Virus record (IMG/VR): IMGVR_UViG_3300042309_000692 | Location: 1-41,264 of that record | DNA from: a virus | Reading direction: 5' to 3' (one strand) | DNA: 41,264 nt | Part shown: piece after piece, positions 16,070 to 24,375 of the stretch | How the letters are laid out: each line of letters opens with the position of its first letter | How positions within the stretch are numbered: the stretch's first letter is position 1 | The notes under the pieces: model-generated | Told to the model about the DNA's origin: nothing | Database searches by the model: none | The model's input: only the letters and a program-made list of their open reading frames with translations | Position numbers and translations under genes: made by a program

Positions 16070-18258
16070 TAGTACGTTCCCTTCACGTTCTTCGTGTGCG
16101 GCATGGCGTCAAGCAACACGGACATCCGCTCAAGCGCCCACGGTACACCGTTGCTTTCCAGACGCACATAGGCCGCTTGCTCACGGATTCTGCACCTCAA
16201 GGCATCATTCCGGCCCGGGACAAGCGCCCCCAGTTGCGTCTGTGTTGCGCTGTCATACACAGCAGCCCCGACAAGAAACCGTGGGGCCACAATGTCCGAC
16301 GGGAGCAAGAACCCCGAAATTCGTTGTTCCGAGCGATAAAGATAGGTACCAGCCGGAGTGGTCGCTCCAGTGTTGGAGAAAGTTTCGTCCCGCTGGAACA
16401 TCCGACTTGTAGATCCGACTGTTGGCAAGTGCTCCAAGTACCAGTTGGTACCCGGGGGCGCAGTGCCTGTATTTCGCACCCTGTTTCGACCACGCGTATA
16501 GATCCGCGCCGTGGGGTCCGTGATCAACGAATCCGCTGTCGTATATGTGCCCGGGATGGCAGTTTCAAACAACAGATCCAAGGCGCGGTCGGTCCCCGTG
16601 TTCCATGCGGTGTTTGGAGCGCCGCCGTCATACGTCGCCGTCGGGCTAAACGCGGTTTCGTTTCCGGCATCGACCACATACTGCGGATACAGCGGGTCAA
16701 ACTGCACGGTTACCGATGCGACATTCGATCCAATTGCCTCTTCCGCAGTCTGGCCAGAAAGCACCGTTGCAAATGGACCAGTCAACTGGTCAATCGGCGT
16801 GCTGAATGCCGCATCCTCGATGGGTGCATCCATGGACAATTCGATGCGAACATCGCGCATCATCACTTGCCCAAGGCTTGGCTCAACAACTGGTCCGAGC
16901 GTGATTGAACTTGCAATTCGGCGCGTGGCGGCAAGCGCGTTGTCTACAACAAATTCCGCAGCCGCACCCTTGAATCCGACAGCAGCCTGACCATCCACGC
17001 CAGATACAAGATCCCTATCGAACCACGCCAGATACCCATTGGTGCTTCCAAATGCAACCAGCGGCGATCTTGCGTCACCGAACGGAAACTCGCCGCATAC
17101 GCTCGGAGCGGCAAATGAGGTCCATCCAGTTTTCCACGGCCAGAACGAATCGGTCGTCTGGTTGTAGACCAAGTGAGTGCTTGAGGTCGGCTGATCGGTG
17201 CGGGAAAGCACGACATACACATTCTGCGCCTCTGCATCGAATCCCAAGGAACAGCGGATGTTGTCGAATGCTTGCTGCTGGAAGAACGTGTCAAGTCGGC
17301 CACTCGTCACTCTTGCAGACTGCGTGATCTGAAAGTCGTTGGGGCGGACCCGATACATCCCATCCTGTGCAAGCAGGTACATCGTCTGCGAATCGCTCGG
17401 GCACCATGCCGTCGGGCTGACAATGCCAACCGATCGAGACAACTCGATGATTCTGGCGTCCGGAAGCACAGGATCGCTGGTGAGATACGTGATCGAGTGC
17501 CGTCCAGCAAACATCAAGCCAGACTCACCGACAGGAATCAGTGCAACGATTGGTTCTCCCGGAATACCAAACCGCTCGCTTTGCGTTCCAGCAACCGCGT
17601 GCTCTGGATTGTTCCCGAATGCTGAGGGATCCCAGTCGTCTGGGTCATTCAGTTTGGAAAGAAACCACGTATTCGGAGCATCCACCAATCCAGACAGAGC
17701 CAGACGACCGCCAAACCTCACAAGCAATGACGCATACTTGAAGTTGGGATTGGAACCTGTTCTGACATGCGCATATGGCGTATGCGTGCCACTCCAGTTC
17801 ACGACATTCGGGGTCGCCTGCGTGATGTCAACCTTGTAGTAGTGCGTACCATCCGCGAAATAACAGAACTGCCCGAAGACAGCAGCCCCAATATGGCCTG
17901 TCGTCCGAAGCGGGTTGGTCGTGCCTGCGCCAGAGCGCGGGCAGTGCACCTTTGCACCCGCATTGTCGATGAGGTACACCTCACCGCCAGCAACAACGAT
18001 GCATCGCTGCGTCAATGTGCCAGCCACATACGCGTCGGCGCGCAAGACCACCTGCACCTCGCGTGTCGCAGCCGTTGGGACATCGTTGAACGTGTACGCA
18101 CCAAGCAGCGGCCTGCGCTTTCCAATACGCAACTTTCCCTTGAATGCGTCGTATGGAACTACGTTCAGGCTCTCGGCAGTAAAGCCACTCGGCAGTGCCG
18201 AGTATGCGGCATCGACGCTGATTCCGCGATAAGGAATTGCGACCGATGCGTATGGCAT
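16069..18258 (-). CDS. Tail nozzle / stabilisation protein (beta-propeller-like)
   Basis: This 729-residue protein is rich in beta strands. Repeated blade-like blocks include ESGLMFAGRHSITYLT, MYLLAQDGMYRV and VYVVLSRTD, and the sentence-like segment GIVSPTAWCPSD lies between blades. This layout is typical of podovirus nozzle proteins (T7 gp12-like) and P22 gp10-like stabilisation proteins, which attach below the connector and carry the receptor-binding fibres. The fibre gene lies directly upstream with a TAATG junction and a connector candidate is encoded at 23078. Its exact family is uncertain, but a virion tail component is well supported. Confidence 0.65.
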   Translation of the reverse strand: MPYASVAIPYRGISVDAAYSALPSGFTAESLNVVPYDAFKGKLRIGKRRPLLGAYTFNDVPTAATREVQVVLRADAYVAGTLTQRCIVVAGGEVYLIDNAGAKVHCPRSGAGTTNPLRTTGHIGAAVFGQFCYFADGTHYYKVDITQATPNVVNWSGTHTPYAHVRTGSNPNFKYASLLVRFGGRLALSGLVDAPNTWFLSKLNDPDDWDPSAFGNNPEHAVAGTQSERFGIPGEPIVALIPVGESGLMFAGRHSITYLTSDPVLPDARIIELSRSVGIVSPTAWCPSDSQTMYLLAQDGMYRVRPNDFQITQSARVTSGRLDTFFQQQAFDNIRCSLGFDAEAQNVYVVLSRTDQPTSSTHLVYNQTTDSFWPWKTGWTSFAAPSVCGEFPFGDARSPLVAFGSTNGYLAWFDRDLVSGVDGQAAVGFKGAAAEFVVDNALAATRRIASSITLGPVVEPSLGQVMMRDVRIELSMDAPIEDAAFSTPIDQLTGPFATVLSGQTAEEAIGSNVASVTVQFDPLYPQYVVDAGNETAFSPTATYDGGAPNTAWNTGTDRALDLLFETAIPGTYTTADSLITDPTARIYTRGRNRVRNTGTAPPGTNWYLEHLPTVGSTSRMFQRDETFSNTGATTPAGTYLYRSEQRISGFLLPSDIVAPRFLVGAAVYDSATQTQLGALVPGRNDALRCRIREQAAYVRLESNGVPWALERMSVLLDAMPHTKNVKGTY

Positions 18259-19553
18259 TATTCAAGAGTCCAATACTGAATTACCACCGCTCCACCGACG
18301 CCGCCCGAGGCAGAACCGGGGCCTTCGGGTGCCCCGGCTTGTCCGGCTTTCAATGATCCCGTTGCACTCCACGGAACCGCCGGAAGACTTTGATTTGCAT
18401 TCCATCCCTCTCTGTCTACGGGAGGCTCAAGAAGATGCGAACCCCAAATATTTGCAAATTGTCGAGTGCTCCCAGCAGGAGCAGAACCAACAGTAGACCC
18501 TGCACGGTTAGGAACAGTGCCGCCTACCGTTGCTCCACCATTTGCCGTTAGTCCAAATGCACTACTAGCCGTAGCAGCAGCCGGATTGGTTGTATTACTT
18601 CCCGCACTACCAGCACCTACGGTGATTGTGAATGTTGTTCCCGGAACTACAGTGAAGTGCCCCGTAATGCAACCGCCGGGCTGTCCGTAAACAGTGACAG
18701 GCGGATTTACAATTAGGCTAGTATAACCACCACCCTGACCACCCCCAACAACCGTTACGATCACTCCAAGACACCGTGCAGGAGCCGTCCACGTTCCTGA
18801 CGCTGCAAATGCCACAATGTTTGTTTTTACTCCGATGCCTGTCGCAAGCCGATCGAGAGCAACAGTATTGTTAGCAATCTTGGCATTGACAATTGCGCCG
18901 TCGCGAATGTGATTCGTTGTGACCGCCCGATTGGCGTCCGTTGATGGGTCGTCCCGCAATTTGCCTGCGGTCACTGCGTCATCAGCGATCTTTGCAGTCG
19001 TGACCGCGACATCGCGAATGTGATCCGTCGTGACCGCACGATTTCCATCAGTCACTGCGTCATCGCGCAATTTGTCTGCGGTTACCGCGTCGTCAGCAAG
19101 TTGTGATGTCCCAATAGATCCATCATGCTGCGACAACGCAACCCATGTCGTATAGGCTGTCCCATCCCATCCGCGTGAGAACACGCGCTGGGTCTTGGTC
19201 GAAAACAACACTTGGGCCACGCTGCCAGTGGCAATGCGGGTCACCAGCAGGATCCCCGGGGCGTCGGACGCAGGAGTCCAGCCAGATGGGACATTCGTCA
19301 CTACCGACGCAGCAATCTCAAATCGCCCCTGCTGCACGTATGCAGCGGCATTCAAGTCATTGCCAGCGCCGGAAATCTGCGCGTATGCAGCGCGTGCATA
19401 TGGAAGCGAATTCCACGCCAGCGTCCCGTCGCCAATCTTGAAGTTGCCAGTATCGGTTTCAAGCCCGATCTCACCAGCCAGCAACACTGGGTTGTTGGAT
19501 GGGTTTGCCCAGTCAGCGGCAAGGCCACGGCGGATCTGCAACTTGATTGCCAT
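18258..19553 (-). CDS. Tail fibre / receptor-binding protein
   Basis: This 431-residue protein has three parts. Residues 1-55 (LQIRRG...AGEIGLETDTGNFKIGDG) match the virion-attachment domain seen at the start of many phage fibres and of the Mtd tropism determinant. Residues about 145-225 are tandem fibre repeats of the D-A-V-T-x-x-K-L/I type, present as two 37-residue units. Residues about 255-431 are a glycine-rich tip ending GGAVVIQYWTLE, like Gly-rich adhesin tips with polyglycine loops. It should bind the host surface from the nozzle. The tip is likely the host-range determinant. No chaperone or cleavage domain is visible. Confidence 0.85.
   Translation of the reverse strand: MAIKLQIRRGLAADWANPSNNPVLLAGEIGLETDTGNFKIGDGTLAWNSLPYARAAYAQISGAGNDLNAAAYVQQGRFEIAASVVTNVPSGWTPASDAPGILLVTRIATGSVAQVLFSTKTQRVFSRGWDGTAYTTWVALSQHDGSIGTSQLADDAVTADKLRDDAVTDGNRAVTTDHIRDVAVTTAKIADDAVTAGKLRDDPSTDANRAVTTNHIRDGAIVNAKIANNTVALDRLATGIGVKTNIVAFAASGTWTAPARCLGVIVTVVGGGQGGGYTSLIVNPPVTVYGQPGGCITGHFTVVPGTTFTITVGAGSAGSNTTNPAAATASSAFGLTANGGATVGGTVPNRAGSTVGSAPAGSTRQFANIWGSHLLEPPVDREGWNANQSLPAVPWSATGSLKAGQAGAPEGPGSASGGVGGAVVIQYWTLE
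18902..19123 (-). repeat. Tandem 111-bp repeat in the fibre shaft
   Basis: Two imperfect 111-bp units (18902-19012 and from 19013) are aligned by the shared string CGCGAATGTGAT. They encode the 37-residue fibre-shaft unit (DHIRD...AKIADDAVTAGKLRDD). Unit number in such genes changes by recombination and alters shaft length. Confidence 0.7.
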
Positions 19554-19569
19554 GATGGGGTCCTGTCAA

Positions 19570-19683
19570 TCAGAACTTCTTGCCGTACTTGCGCGACACC
19601 AGAATGCCTGCGCCAAAGCCAACCACGCCGAGCAGCAGGGCGAAGAACACCGAACCAAGAAACGAAGAGGCGTCAGCGAGCAT
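19570..19683 (-). CDS. 37-residue single-pass membrane protein (lysis-region candidate)
   Basis: The product is a tiny protein, M-L-A-D-A-S-S then a hydrophobic span of about 20 residues (FLGSVFFALLLGVVGFGAGI) and a basic tail (SRKYGKKF). The ATG at 19683 was chosen because AAGAAGG lies 8-9 bases upstream; the earlier ATG at 19692 abuts that motif. It overlaps the end of the previous gene. It is the last of three small membrane proteins between the SGNH fusion and the tail fibre, so a holin or antiholin-like role is possible. No family was recognised. It is too short for most gene callers. Confidence 0.6.
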   Translation of the reverse strand: MLADASSFLGSVFFALLLGVVGFGAGILVSRKYGKKF

Positions 19684-20170
19684 GTCTTGCATCCTTCTTT
19701 CGTGCCGCCCGAGCCTTCGTAAAGGCCGAGTTGAATTCGGGGTCTGATGCGCGGCGGGCGGCGATGTACTCCCGCGCATTCTCCTTGTGGTGCGGATCCA
19801 GCATGTCGGCAGCAAGTTCGGCGTCCTGTCGCTTGGCCCGTGGGATCCACCCTAGAGCCATGCGAATGGCCTGACCAATTCCTGTCTGCCACAGAATCAC
19901 GACGGCAGCAACCGCAACGACCGCGATGATGGCCCACTCCAGCGTGATCAACCACTGCGGAACCTTGTCCTCGATGGACGGGATCTCCTTGTGGATGGCC
20001 TGCGCCAAGGTGTAGATGCGTTCGGATCCATCAATCACGGTCTGGTCTCCAGTCTCGTTCCCGTGCTCCGCGAGCGCACGCGCCTCCGATTGGATGGCAG
20101 ATGCGTTCGTGCCAATCCGCTTGCTCGCGGAGCACCCACACAAGACGAGGCTAGTTGCGAGATACCTCAA
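19673..20170 (-). CDS. Putative lipoprotein with central membrane segment (lysis-region candidate)
   Basis: The product is 165 residues from the TTG at 20168-20170, chosen because GAGG lies 6 bases upstream. A longer reading from the TTG at 20191 has a poor ribosome-binding site. It begins with a short basic region, a hydrophobic stretch and a lipobox-like VLCGC, so it may be lipid-modified at C13. A helical region follows, then one strong membrane segment (about residues 78-98, ITLEWAIIAVVAVAAVVIL) and a long basic helical C-terminus. It overlaps both neighbours. The combination suggests a lysis or envelope protein (spanin- or holin-like), but no named family matches. A frame-overlapping gene arrangement is typical of lysis cassettes. 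Confidence 0.6.
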   Translation of the reverse strand: MRYLATSLVLCGCSASKRIGTNASAIQSEARALAEHGNETGDQTVIDGSERIYTLAQAIHKEIPSIEDKVPQWLITLEWAIIAVVAVAAVVILWQTGIGQAIRMALGWIPRAKRQDAELAADMLDPHHKENAREYIAARRASDPEFNSAFTKARAARKKDARHAR

Positions 20171-20354
20171 TCTTCGCCTCGATCTTGGCAAGCCTGTCCG
20201 ACAACGACTCCTGTTGCGTCACAACCCGCATGAGCAGACGGTCATGGTGAATGAATGCTGCCAAGACCCCACTGCTGACGGCCACAACAATGCCGACAAT
20301 TGCAATCCAGTCGCGGGCAGACAGCCGCACGATGTTGTCGCGCTCGATGGTCAT
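20151..20354 (-). CDS. 67-residue membrane protein with coiled coil (holin-like)
   Basis: The ATG (20352-20354) overlaps the stop of the upstream gene (TAATG), which fixes the start. It has a charged N-terminus (MTIERDNIVRLSARD), one membrane segment (about residues 17-37, WIAIVGIVVAVSSGVLAAF), then a heptad-patterned helix (QQESLSDRLAKIEAKIEV). One membrane span followed by a coiled coil is common in small phage holin or hemolysin XhlA-like proteins. With the next two genes it forms a three-gene membrane cluster, the only visible candidate for a lysis region. The longer ORF starting at 20477 lies inside the upstream gene and is not needed. Confidence 0.65.
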   Translation of the reverse strand: MTIERDNIVRLSARDWIAIVGIVVAVSSGVLAAFIHHDRLLMRVVTQQESLSDRLAKIEAKIEVSRN

Positions 20355-23065
20355 TACGACTCCGCAATCAAGGAGGTCAGGATCACGTGGCTGACGGCGG
20401 TATAACCATCCGACGGAGCCTTGCGCGTAAGGGTGTAGTTGACGGAATTGCCGTTCGCTGGCTGGTTGCCGGGCCACTGCGCAACCGTCGCCACACCCGT
20501 CGTGCCGTTGTACTGTGTGATGTAAGTGTCCTGATACGCAGAAGGCCCGAGGTACGAAAAGGTCAGACCCGTGGACGTACCCGCCGTCGTGGTAATGGCT
20601 GGTCCTCCTTGCGTCGCAGACAACGTGAACGATGTATTCGTTGGAGTTCCGATGATGAAATACGTCTTCGGGTTGGTATAGCCAGTGATACTGCCAGTAC
20701 CCGTCAGCGTTCCGCTGATCGTGATTTGCTGATTAACAGCCAAATTTCCGTTCTGGTTCGTCGTCGTCGTAAAGACGCCACTCGCTCCAATAGACACATT
20801 GGTGATTCCAACGGTTCCAACACCGAGGCGTGCTCCGACCCAGTAACCATCCGAAGCGACGGCAGACGATCCCGCAAGCGTGATGCTGGTCGAGGTCGTG
20901 GTGGTAGCCGCTCCACTCGTCGTCGCAGTCACCGCAGGAACAAATCCGCCGGACAGGTGCACCGTGGTGTCCGCCGCACCATGAACCGGGTTGTTTTCGT
21001 AGTTCTGGTAATACGAACCGTTGCCATCGCCATACAGCATGGCCGCAAACGGAATAGACTGCTTGATATCCACGACAGTCATGTCGGGATTCGACTTGAC
21101 CATCTCATTCGCAGCAGCACGAACCGCCACAAGATCGGCACCATTGCCACTGGTATCAATGGAATTTCGCTGGACACCAACGATCGACACAATGGCAAGA
21201 TCATTCAGGCTATAGCCAAGTTCCGTCCATGCCTGCTTGTATCGGTTCCACGTGTTGATGTGCGCGGTCGTCCATGTTGCTGGAGTGTCCGCGCCGTTGA
21301 TTCCAGAGTGCATGAACAACAGCACGCGCCCGGTTCCAGTCGTAGCAATTTGACGTTCGCGCATTTCCTGAAGCCATGGCTTGAGCGCGGAAGTCGGGGC
21401 ACCAGTGATGACCCCAGCAATTTCCGTGCTGGTTTCACCAGACTGATATGCGTGAGTGTGTACCGCAAAGCCCTTGCTCTTTCGATACAACGACTGGCAT
21501 AGCATTGCAGCGGGACCAGAACTGAATTGGGTTCCGTTGCTGTTGTATCCAATGGCAGTTGCGCCATGGCCCTTGCCGTTCGCAGTAAACTGCACTTCGG
21601 CCATCAGGAAGTTTGGAACACTCTGCCCGGGGCTGACCTGCGTAGAAATTCCCCCAGAAGTTCCGGATCCGGCGTCATAAATACGAGTAATTGCATTCAC
21701 GGAACCAGCCGGAAGGACATTTGGGTAAAACACTCCGCCCGCTGCATTCACCTGTCCATAGCGGATACGCAGGAACTGCACCACGCCATTTGCTGCCAAC
21801 GGGTGGCGCATGTCAACGCCAACACCATAGTTCTGGTACAGCGATGTGGCTCCGCTTGCAATGAACATCCAGTCATCGTAATCCGCGCCAGTCTTGATAG
21901 TCACACCGCTGATAGTTCCCGCAGTCGTCACGACCGGGGGACCACCCCGGGTGCTAGACAACTGGAACGTGGTCGTTCCATTGGTCGCAATGATGTAATA
22001 GAACTGCGGATTTCCAGCACCCGGATTCGTGTATCCGGTGATGGTCGCACCAGCCAAGGTGCCCGAAATGGTCACTGCCTGACCAACCTGAAAGATTGTT
22101 GCAGTAGTGGTCGAAAACTGACCAGCCGTTCCAGTGATGGAAATGGTTCCAGCAACCGTTTGGTAATCGGTACTTGAACCGTAACTGGTCTTCGGGGTGT
22201 CGAAGTTCCAAATGCTGTACGGAGCAGCCAAGGCATCGATGGTGTGGATCGAAGACAGCAATCCAGAACGGTAATTTGTATCCTTTGCGATGGACACAAA
22301 GGTGCCGTTCCACGTGCCATAGAACCGCGCTGCCCCGGTCCGGCTACGGTCAAGGAATGGCACCAAGGCAGTTCCGTAACACGGAACACCAAGCGTAGAC
22401 AACGCCTGCGCCATTCCAGAGTGATAGCCGTAAGATCCAAGAGTCGAAGATCCGCTGTTGCTGTCTCCAATTACGACGACATCAAGCGAATCAGCCCCGC
22501 TCTGCGCATCGCGAATGAATCGACCCGCTCGCGTCGAACCATAAACAAGCGGACCATCACCAAACCCACGTCCGCGTTCGGTCATTCCGAACGAACCATC
22601 GAACATCACTTCGACGTTCGTGATGTTGGTGCCCGGAGTCAGCACGGTTCCAAGACCAATCACAGGAGCAGAATTGGAAACCTGCGCAGTTGCAACAGCC
22701 GACGGAACACCAACCGTCTGTCCAGCCAAGTAGTTTCCGGCCACGCAGTTCACCCGCGTGACGCCGACAACCATGATCTTTCCGGTCTTCCCGGGAAGAA
22801 TCTGCTGCTGCGCAACACCGTAGATTCCAAAGGATTCGCCAAGCACAAGGATGTTGCGCTTGACGTTCGCAAACTTGGAGTTGGACGGAGAGTTGTTGTC
22901 GGCGGTGCCCTGCCCGGGAATTGACGATGCCTGCGCGGTATCAAACCGGACAAGATCACCAACATTGATGATGTCAACGGTTTCCGAGTTGCGGGCCGTG
23001 ACCTCAACCGAGGCGGGATGCACGCCGAGCGTGCCCTGATTCGACGCAGAGACGATGTGCGACAT
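20354..23065 (-). CDS. Decoration-domain / SGNH hydrolase-like fusion protein
   Basis: In this 903-residue protein, residues 1-162 are a paralogue of the whole 158-residue putative decoration protein at 23842-24318, sharing VGDLVRFD, QASSIPGQG, SKFANV and IYGVAQ in order. Residues about 193-720 look like an SGNH/GDSL hydrolase: VIGDSN (S202), HSGIN (N590) and DTTVH (D699, H703). A beta-rich module (about 315-395, with ITGYTNP) is inserted between the first and later blocks. A second copy (about 765-840) follows the last block. SGNH enzymes remove acyl groups from polysaccharides or lipids. The protein is likely displayed on the virion and deacetylates or de-esterifies surface glycans. The Asp-His spacing is unusual (DxxxH), so activity is inferred. 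Confidence 0.7.
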   Translation of the reverse strand: MSHIVSASNQGTLGVHPASVEVTARNSETVDIINVGDLVRFDTAQASSIPGQGTADNNSPSNSKFANVKRNILVLGESFGIYGVAQQQILPGKTGKIMVVGVTRVNCVAGNYLAGQTVGVPSAVATAQVSNSAPVIGLGTVLTPGTNITNVEVMFDGSFGMTERGRGFGDGPLVYGSTRAGRFIRDAQSGADSLDVVVIGDSNSGSSTLGSYGYHSGMAQALSTLGVPCYGTALVPFLDRSRTGAARFYGTWNGTFVSIAKDTNYRSGLLSSIHTIDALAAPYSIWNFDTPKTSYGSSTDYQTVAGTISITGTAGQFSTTTATIFQVGQAVTISGTLAGATITGYTNPGAGNPQFYYIIATNGTTTFQLSSTRGGPPVVTTAGTISGVTIKTGADYDDWMFIASGATSLYQNYGVGVDMRHPLAANGVVQFLRIRYGQVNAAGGVFYPNVLPAGSVNAITRIYDAGSGTSGGISTQVSPGQSVPNFLMAEVQFTANGKGHGATAIGYNSNGTQFSSGPAAMLCQSLYRKSKGFAVHTHAYQSGETSTEIAGVITGAPTSALKPWLQEMRERQIATTGTGRVLLFMHSGINGADTPATWTTAHINTWNRYKQAWTELGYSLNDLAIVSIVGVQRNSIDTSGNGADLVAVRAAANEMVKSNPDMTVVDIKQSIPFAAMLYGDGNGSYYQNYENNPVHGAADTTVHLSGGFVPAVTATTSGAATTTTSTSITLAGSSAVASDGYWVGARLGVGTVGITNVSIGASGVFTTTTNQNGNLAVNQQITISGTLTGTGSITGYTNPKTYFIIGTPTNTSFTLSATQGGPAITTTAGTSTGLTFSYLGPSAYQDTYITQYNGTTGVATVAQWPGNQPANGNSVNYTLTRKAPSDGYTAVSHVILTSLIAES

Positions 23066-23077
23066 TGACGTTCCTTG

Positions 23078-23797
23078 TTACGATGGTCCTTGGACCGGGT
23101 TGAAGATCGTGAATCCGGGTCCACTGCGTGAGTTTCCACGCCACGTGTTCGGCTGGACCGGGCCGAAATTGCTCTGAATCATTCCGTCTTTTTGCTTGGC
23201 TGCGCCGAAGATAGGACCCGCCTCGATTTCCGCAAATCGCTGGCTCTGGCTTCCGTCTTCGTAGCCTTCTGCGACGGCACGAACATAGGCTATCAGCGTT
23301 GCCTCAACATGCTGCGGGATGGACACCACGTAATCGTTTGCCGTGTCGTGTGCAACAAAAACCCACCCTGCTCGGAAGAGCACCTTGAGGTTTTCGGCAG
23401 CAATCGGGGTCGGATACAGTTCCAGCCGATGCGTTTGGGTTGGCGCTGCGTTCGTCGGAACGACGACCCTGACATAGGCCATCAAGGTTCGGTCGTTGAA
23501 ATTTGACGCCCGGGCGGTTTCGACCTGTTCGGGAGATAGGACAACAACCTGCTGGTTCTGCCGCCAGACCTGCGTCAGTTCGGAGAACGCCGCCGGAAGC
23601 GCCACCCATGACTGGGCGGGAACCGTGGCAACAACGTCTGTCCGCTCCCTGAATCGCCACGGGTGCGTAAACAGGTGTTCCCCAGAAATGTTGATGATCT
23701 CCGCCTGCCGCTGTGCCACCGTCTGCCCAGCAGCCGTCGATGGACGGCCACCGATAGCCAGAAGCACGTGGTTCTTGAGATCACCGTACGTAAGCAT
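23078..23797 (-). CDS. Head-tail connector (adaptor / tail tubular A-like)
   Basis: This 239-residue soluble protein begins with a helical segment ending in GEHLFTHPWRFRER, followed by a beta-rich middle (VATVPAQSWVALPAAF, then HRLELYPTP, VLFRAGWVFV) and a helical stretch before a Pro/Gly-rich tail. The HPWRF/W context followed by a strand-rich domain and a YPTP motif is characteristic of T7 gp11-like adaptors, which form a ring between portal and nozzle. Position after capsid and decoration genes and before the tail genes fits. No catalytic motif. Confidence 0.65.
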   Translation of the reverse strand: MLTYGDLKNHVLLAIGGRPSTAAGQTVAQRQAEIINISGEHLFTHPWRFRERTDVVATVPAQSWVALPAAFSELTQVWRQNQQVVVLSPEQVETARASNFNDRTLMAYVRVVVPTNAAPTQTHRLELYPTPIAAENLKVLFRAGWVFVAHDTANDYVVSIPQHVEATLIAYVRAVAEGYEDGSQSQRFAEIEAGPIFGAAKQKDGMIQSNFGPVQPNTWRGNSRSGPGFTIFNPVQGPS

Positions 23798-23806
23798 GGA
23801 AATGAA

Positions 23807-23830
23807 CCCCGTCCGGTTTCCCGGGCGGGG
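23807..23830 (-). promoter_or_regulatory. Intercistronic hairpin with GAAA loop after the decoration gene
   Basis: In the leftward RNA the bases read CCCCG-C-CCGG-GAAA-CCGG-A-CGGGG: a stem of 5 plus 4 bp with one mismatch, capped by a GNRA tetraloop. It lies just after the decoration stop (23842) and before the connector start (23797). No U-tract follows. It is likely an RNA-stability or partial-termination element. Confidence 0.55.
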
Positions 23831-23841
23831 CCATAAATCAA

Positions 23842-24318
23842 TCAGGCGAGCGCGAGGCTTCCATCAAGCAGAATCTGGACGGACGTGACCGCACCACCGC
23901 TGCTGGTGAGCACGACGCCGATCTTTGCCGCCGGGCTTGAGTTGGTGGCCGTGGCGGCGGTGCCGCTCGGACCAACCGCCTGACCAGCGGTGTACGTCGC
24001 GGACGCACACTTGACGTTCGTCACGCCGCAGACCATGATGTCCGCCTGCTGCCCAGCAGCAGCAGCCGTCTGCGCCACTCCATAGATGCCTCCGGCACTG
24101 TCACCAGTGAACGGACCAATGGCAACATTGGCAAACTTGGAGTTGGTCGTCGCGTTGAACGCAGCATCGCCCTGACCGGGAATGGACGATGCCTGCGACA
24201 GATCGAACCGAACGAGATCACCGACCGAGACGCTGCTGACGCACCGTGCCTTGACGATGACCGGGCGCGGCTGGATGCCGATGGTGCCCTGCGAAAGAGC
24301 CGAAAGAAGAACTGACAT
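23842..24318 (-). CDS. Putative capsid decoration / stabilisation protein
   Basis: This 158-residue beta-rich protein, Ala/Gly/Thr/Ser-rich, has no enzyme motif and is encoded directly after the major capsid gene, as decoration or head-stabilising proteins usually are. VGDLVRFDLSQASSIPGQG (about 32-50) and VTSVQILLDGSLALA (C-terminus) are distinctive. The same full-length domain is fused to the N-terminus of the SGNH-like protein at 20354-23065. It is flanked on both sides by strong RNA hairpins, which fits a product needed in large amounts. The decoration role is inferred from position and composition. Confidence 0.65.
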   Translation of the reverse strand: MSVLLSALSQGTIGIQPRPVIVKARCVSSVSVGDLVRFDLSQASSIPGQGDAAFNATTNSKFANVAIGPFTGDSAGGIYGVAQTAAAAGQQADIMVCGVTNVKCASATYTAGQAVGPSGTAATATNSSPAAKIGVVLTSSGGAVTSVQILLDGSLALA

Positions 24319-24337
24319 GGTGTTTCCTTCTGTTGTG

Positions 24338-24368
24338 GTCGGTGGCCGGGGGTTGCCCGGCCACCGAC
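24338..24368 (-). promoter_or_regulatory. 13-bp perfect hairpin between capsid and decoration genes
   Basis: GTCGGTGGCCGGG (24338-24350) pairs perfectly with CCCGGCCACCGAC (24356-24368) around a 5-base loop, in the 57-base gap between the capsid stop and the decoration start. There is no U-run, so read-through is expected. It probably protects the capsid mRNA 3' end or adjusts the capsid:downstream ratio. Confidence 0.65.
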
Positions 24369-24375
24369 ACTTGAA

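Noticed and set aside
18902-19123. CRISPR-like repeats
   Set aside because: The two 111-bp units are in frame within a fibre gene and encode shaft repeats; there are no short repeats with unique spacers anywhere.
19566-19955. Coding frames 19566-19955 and 19570-19815 upstream of the 37-residue protein
   Set aside because: They are out of frame with the lipoprotein gene or lack a start signal. Only the last 37 codons of 19570-19815 have a matching ribosome-binding site.
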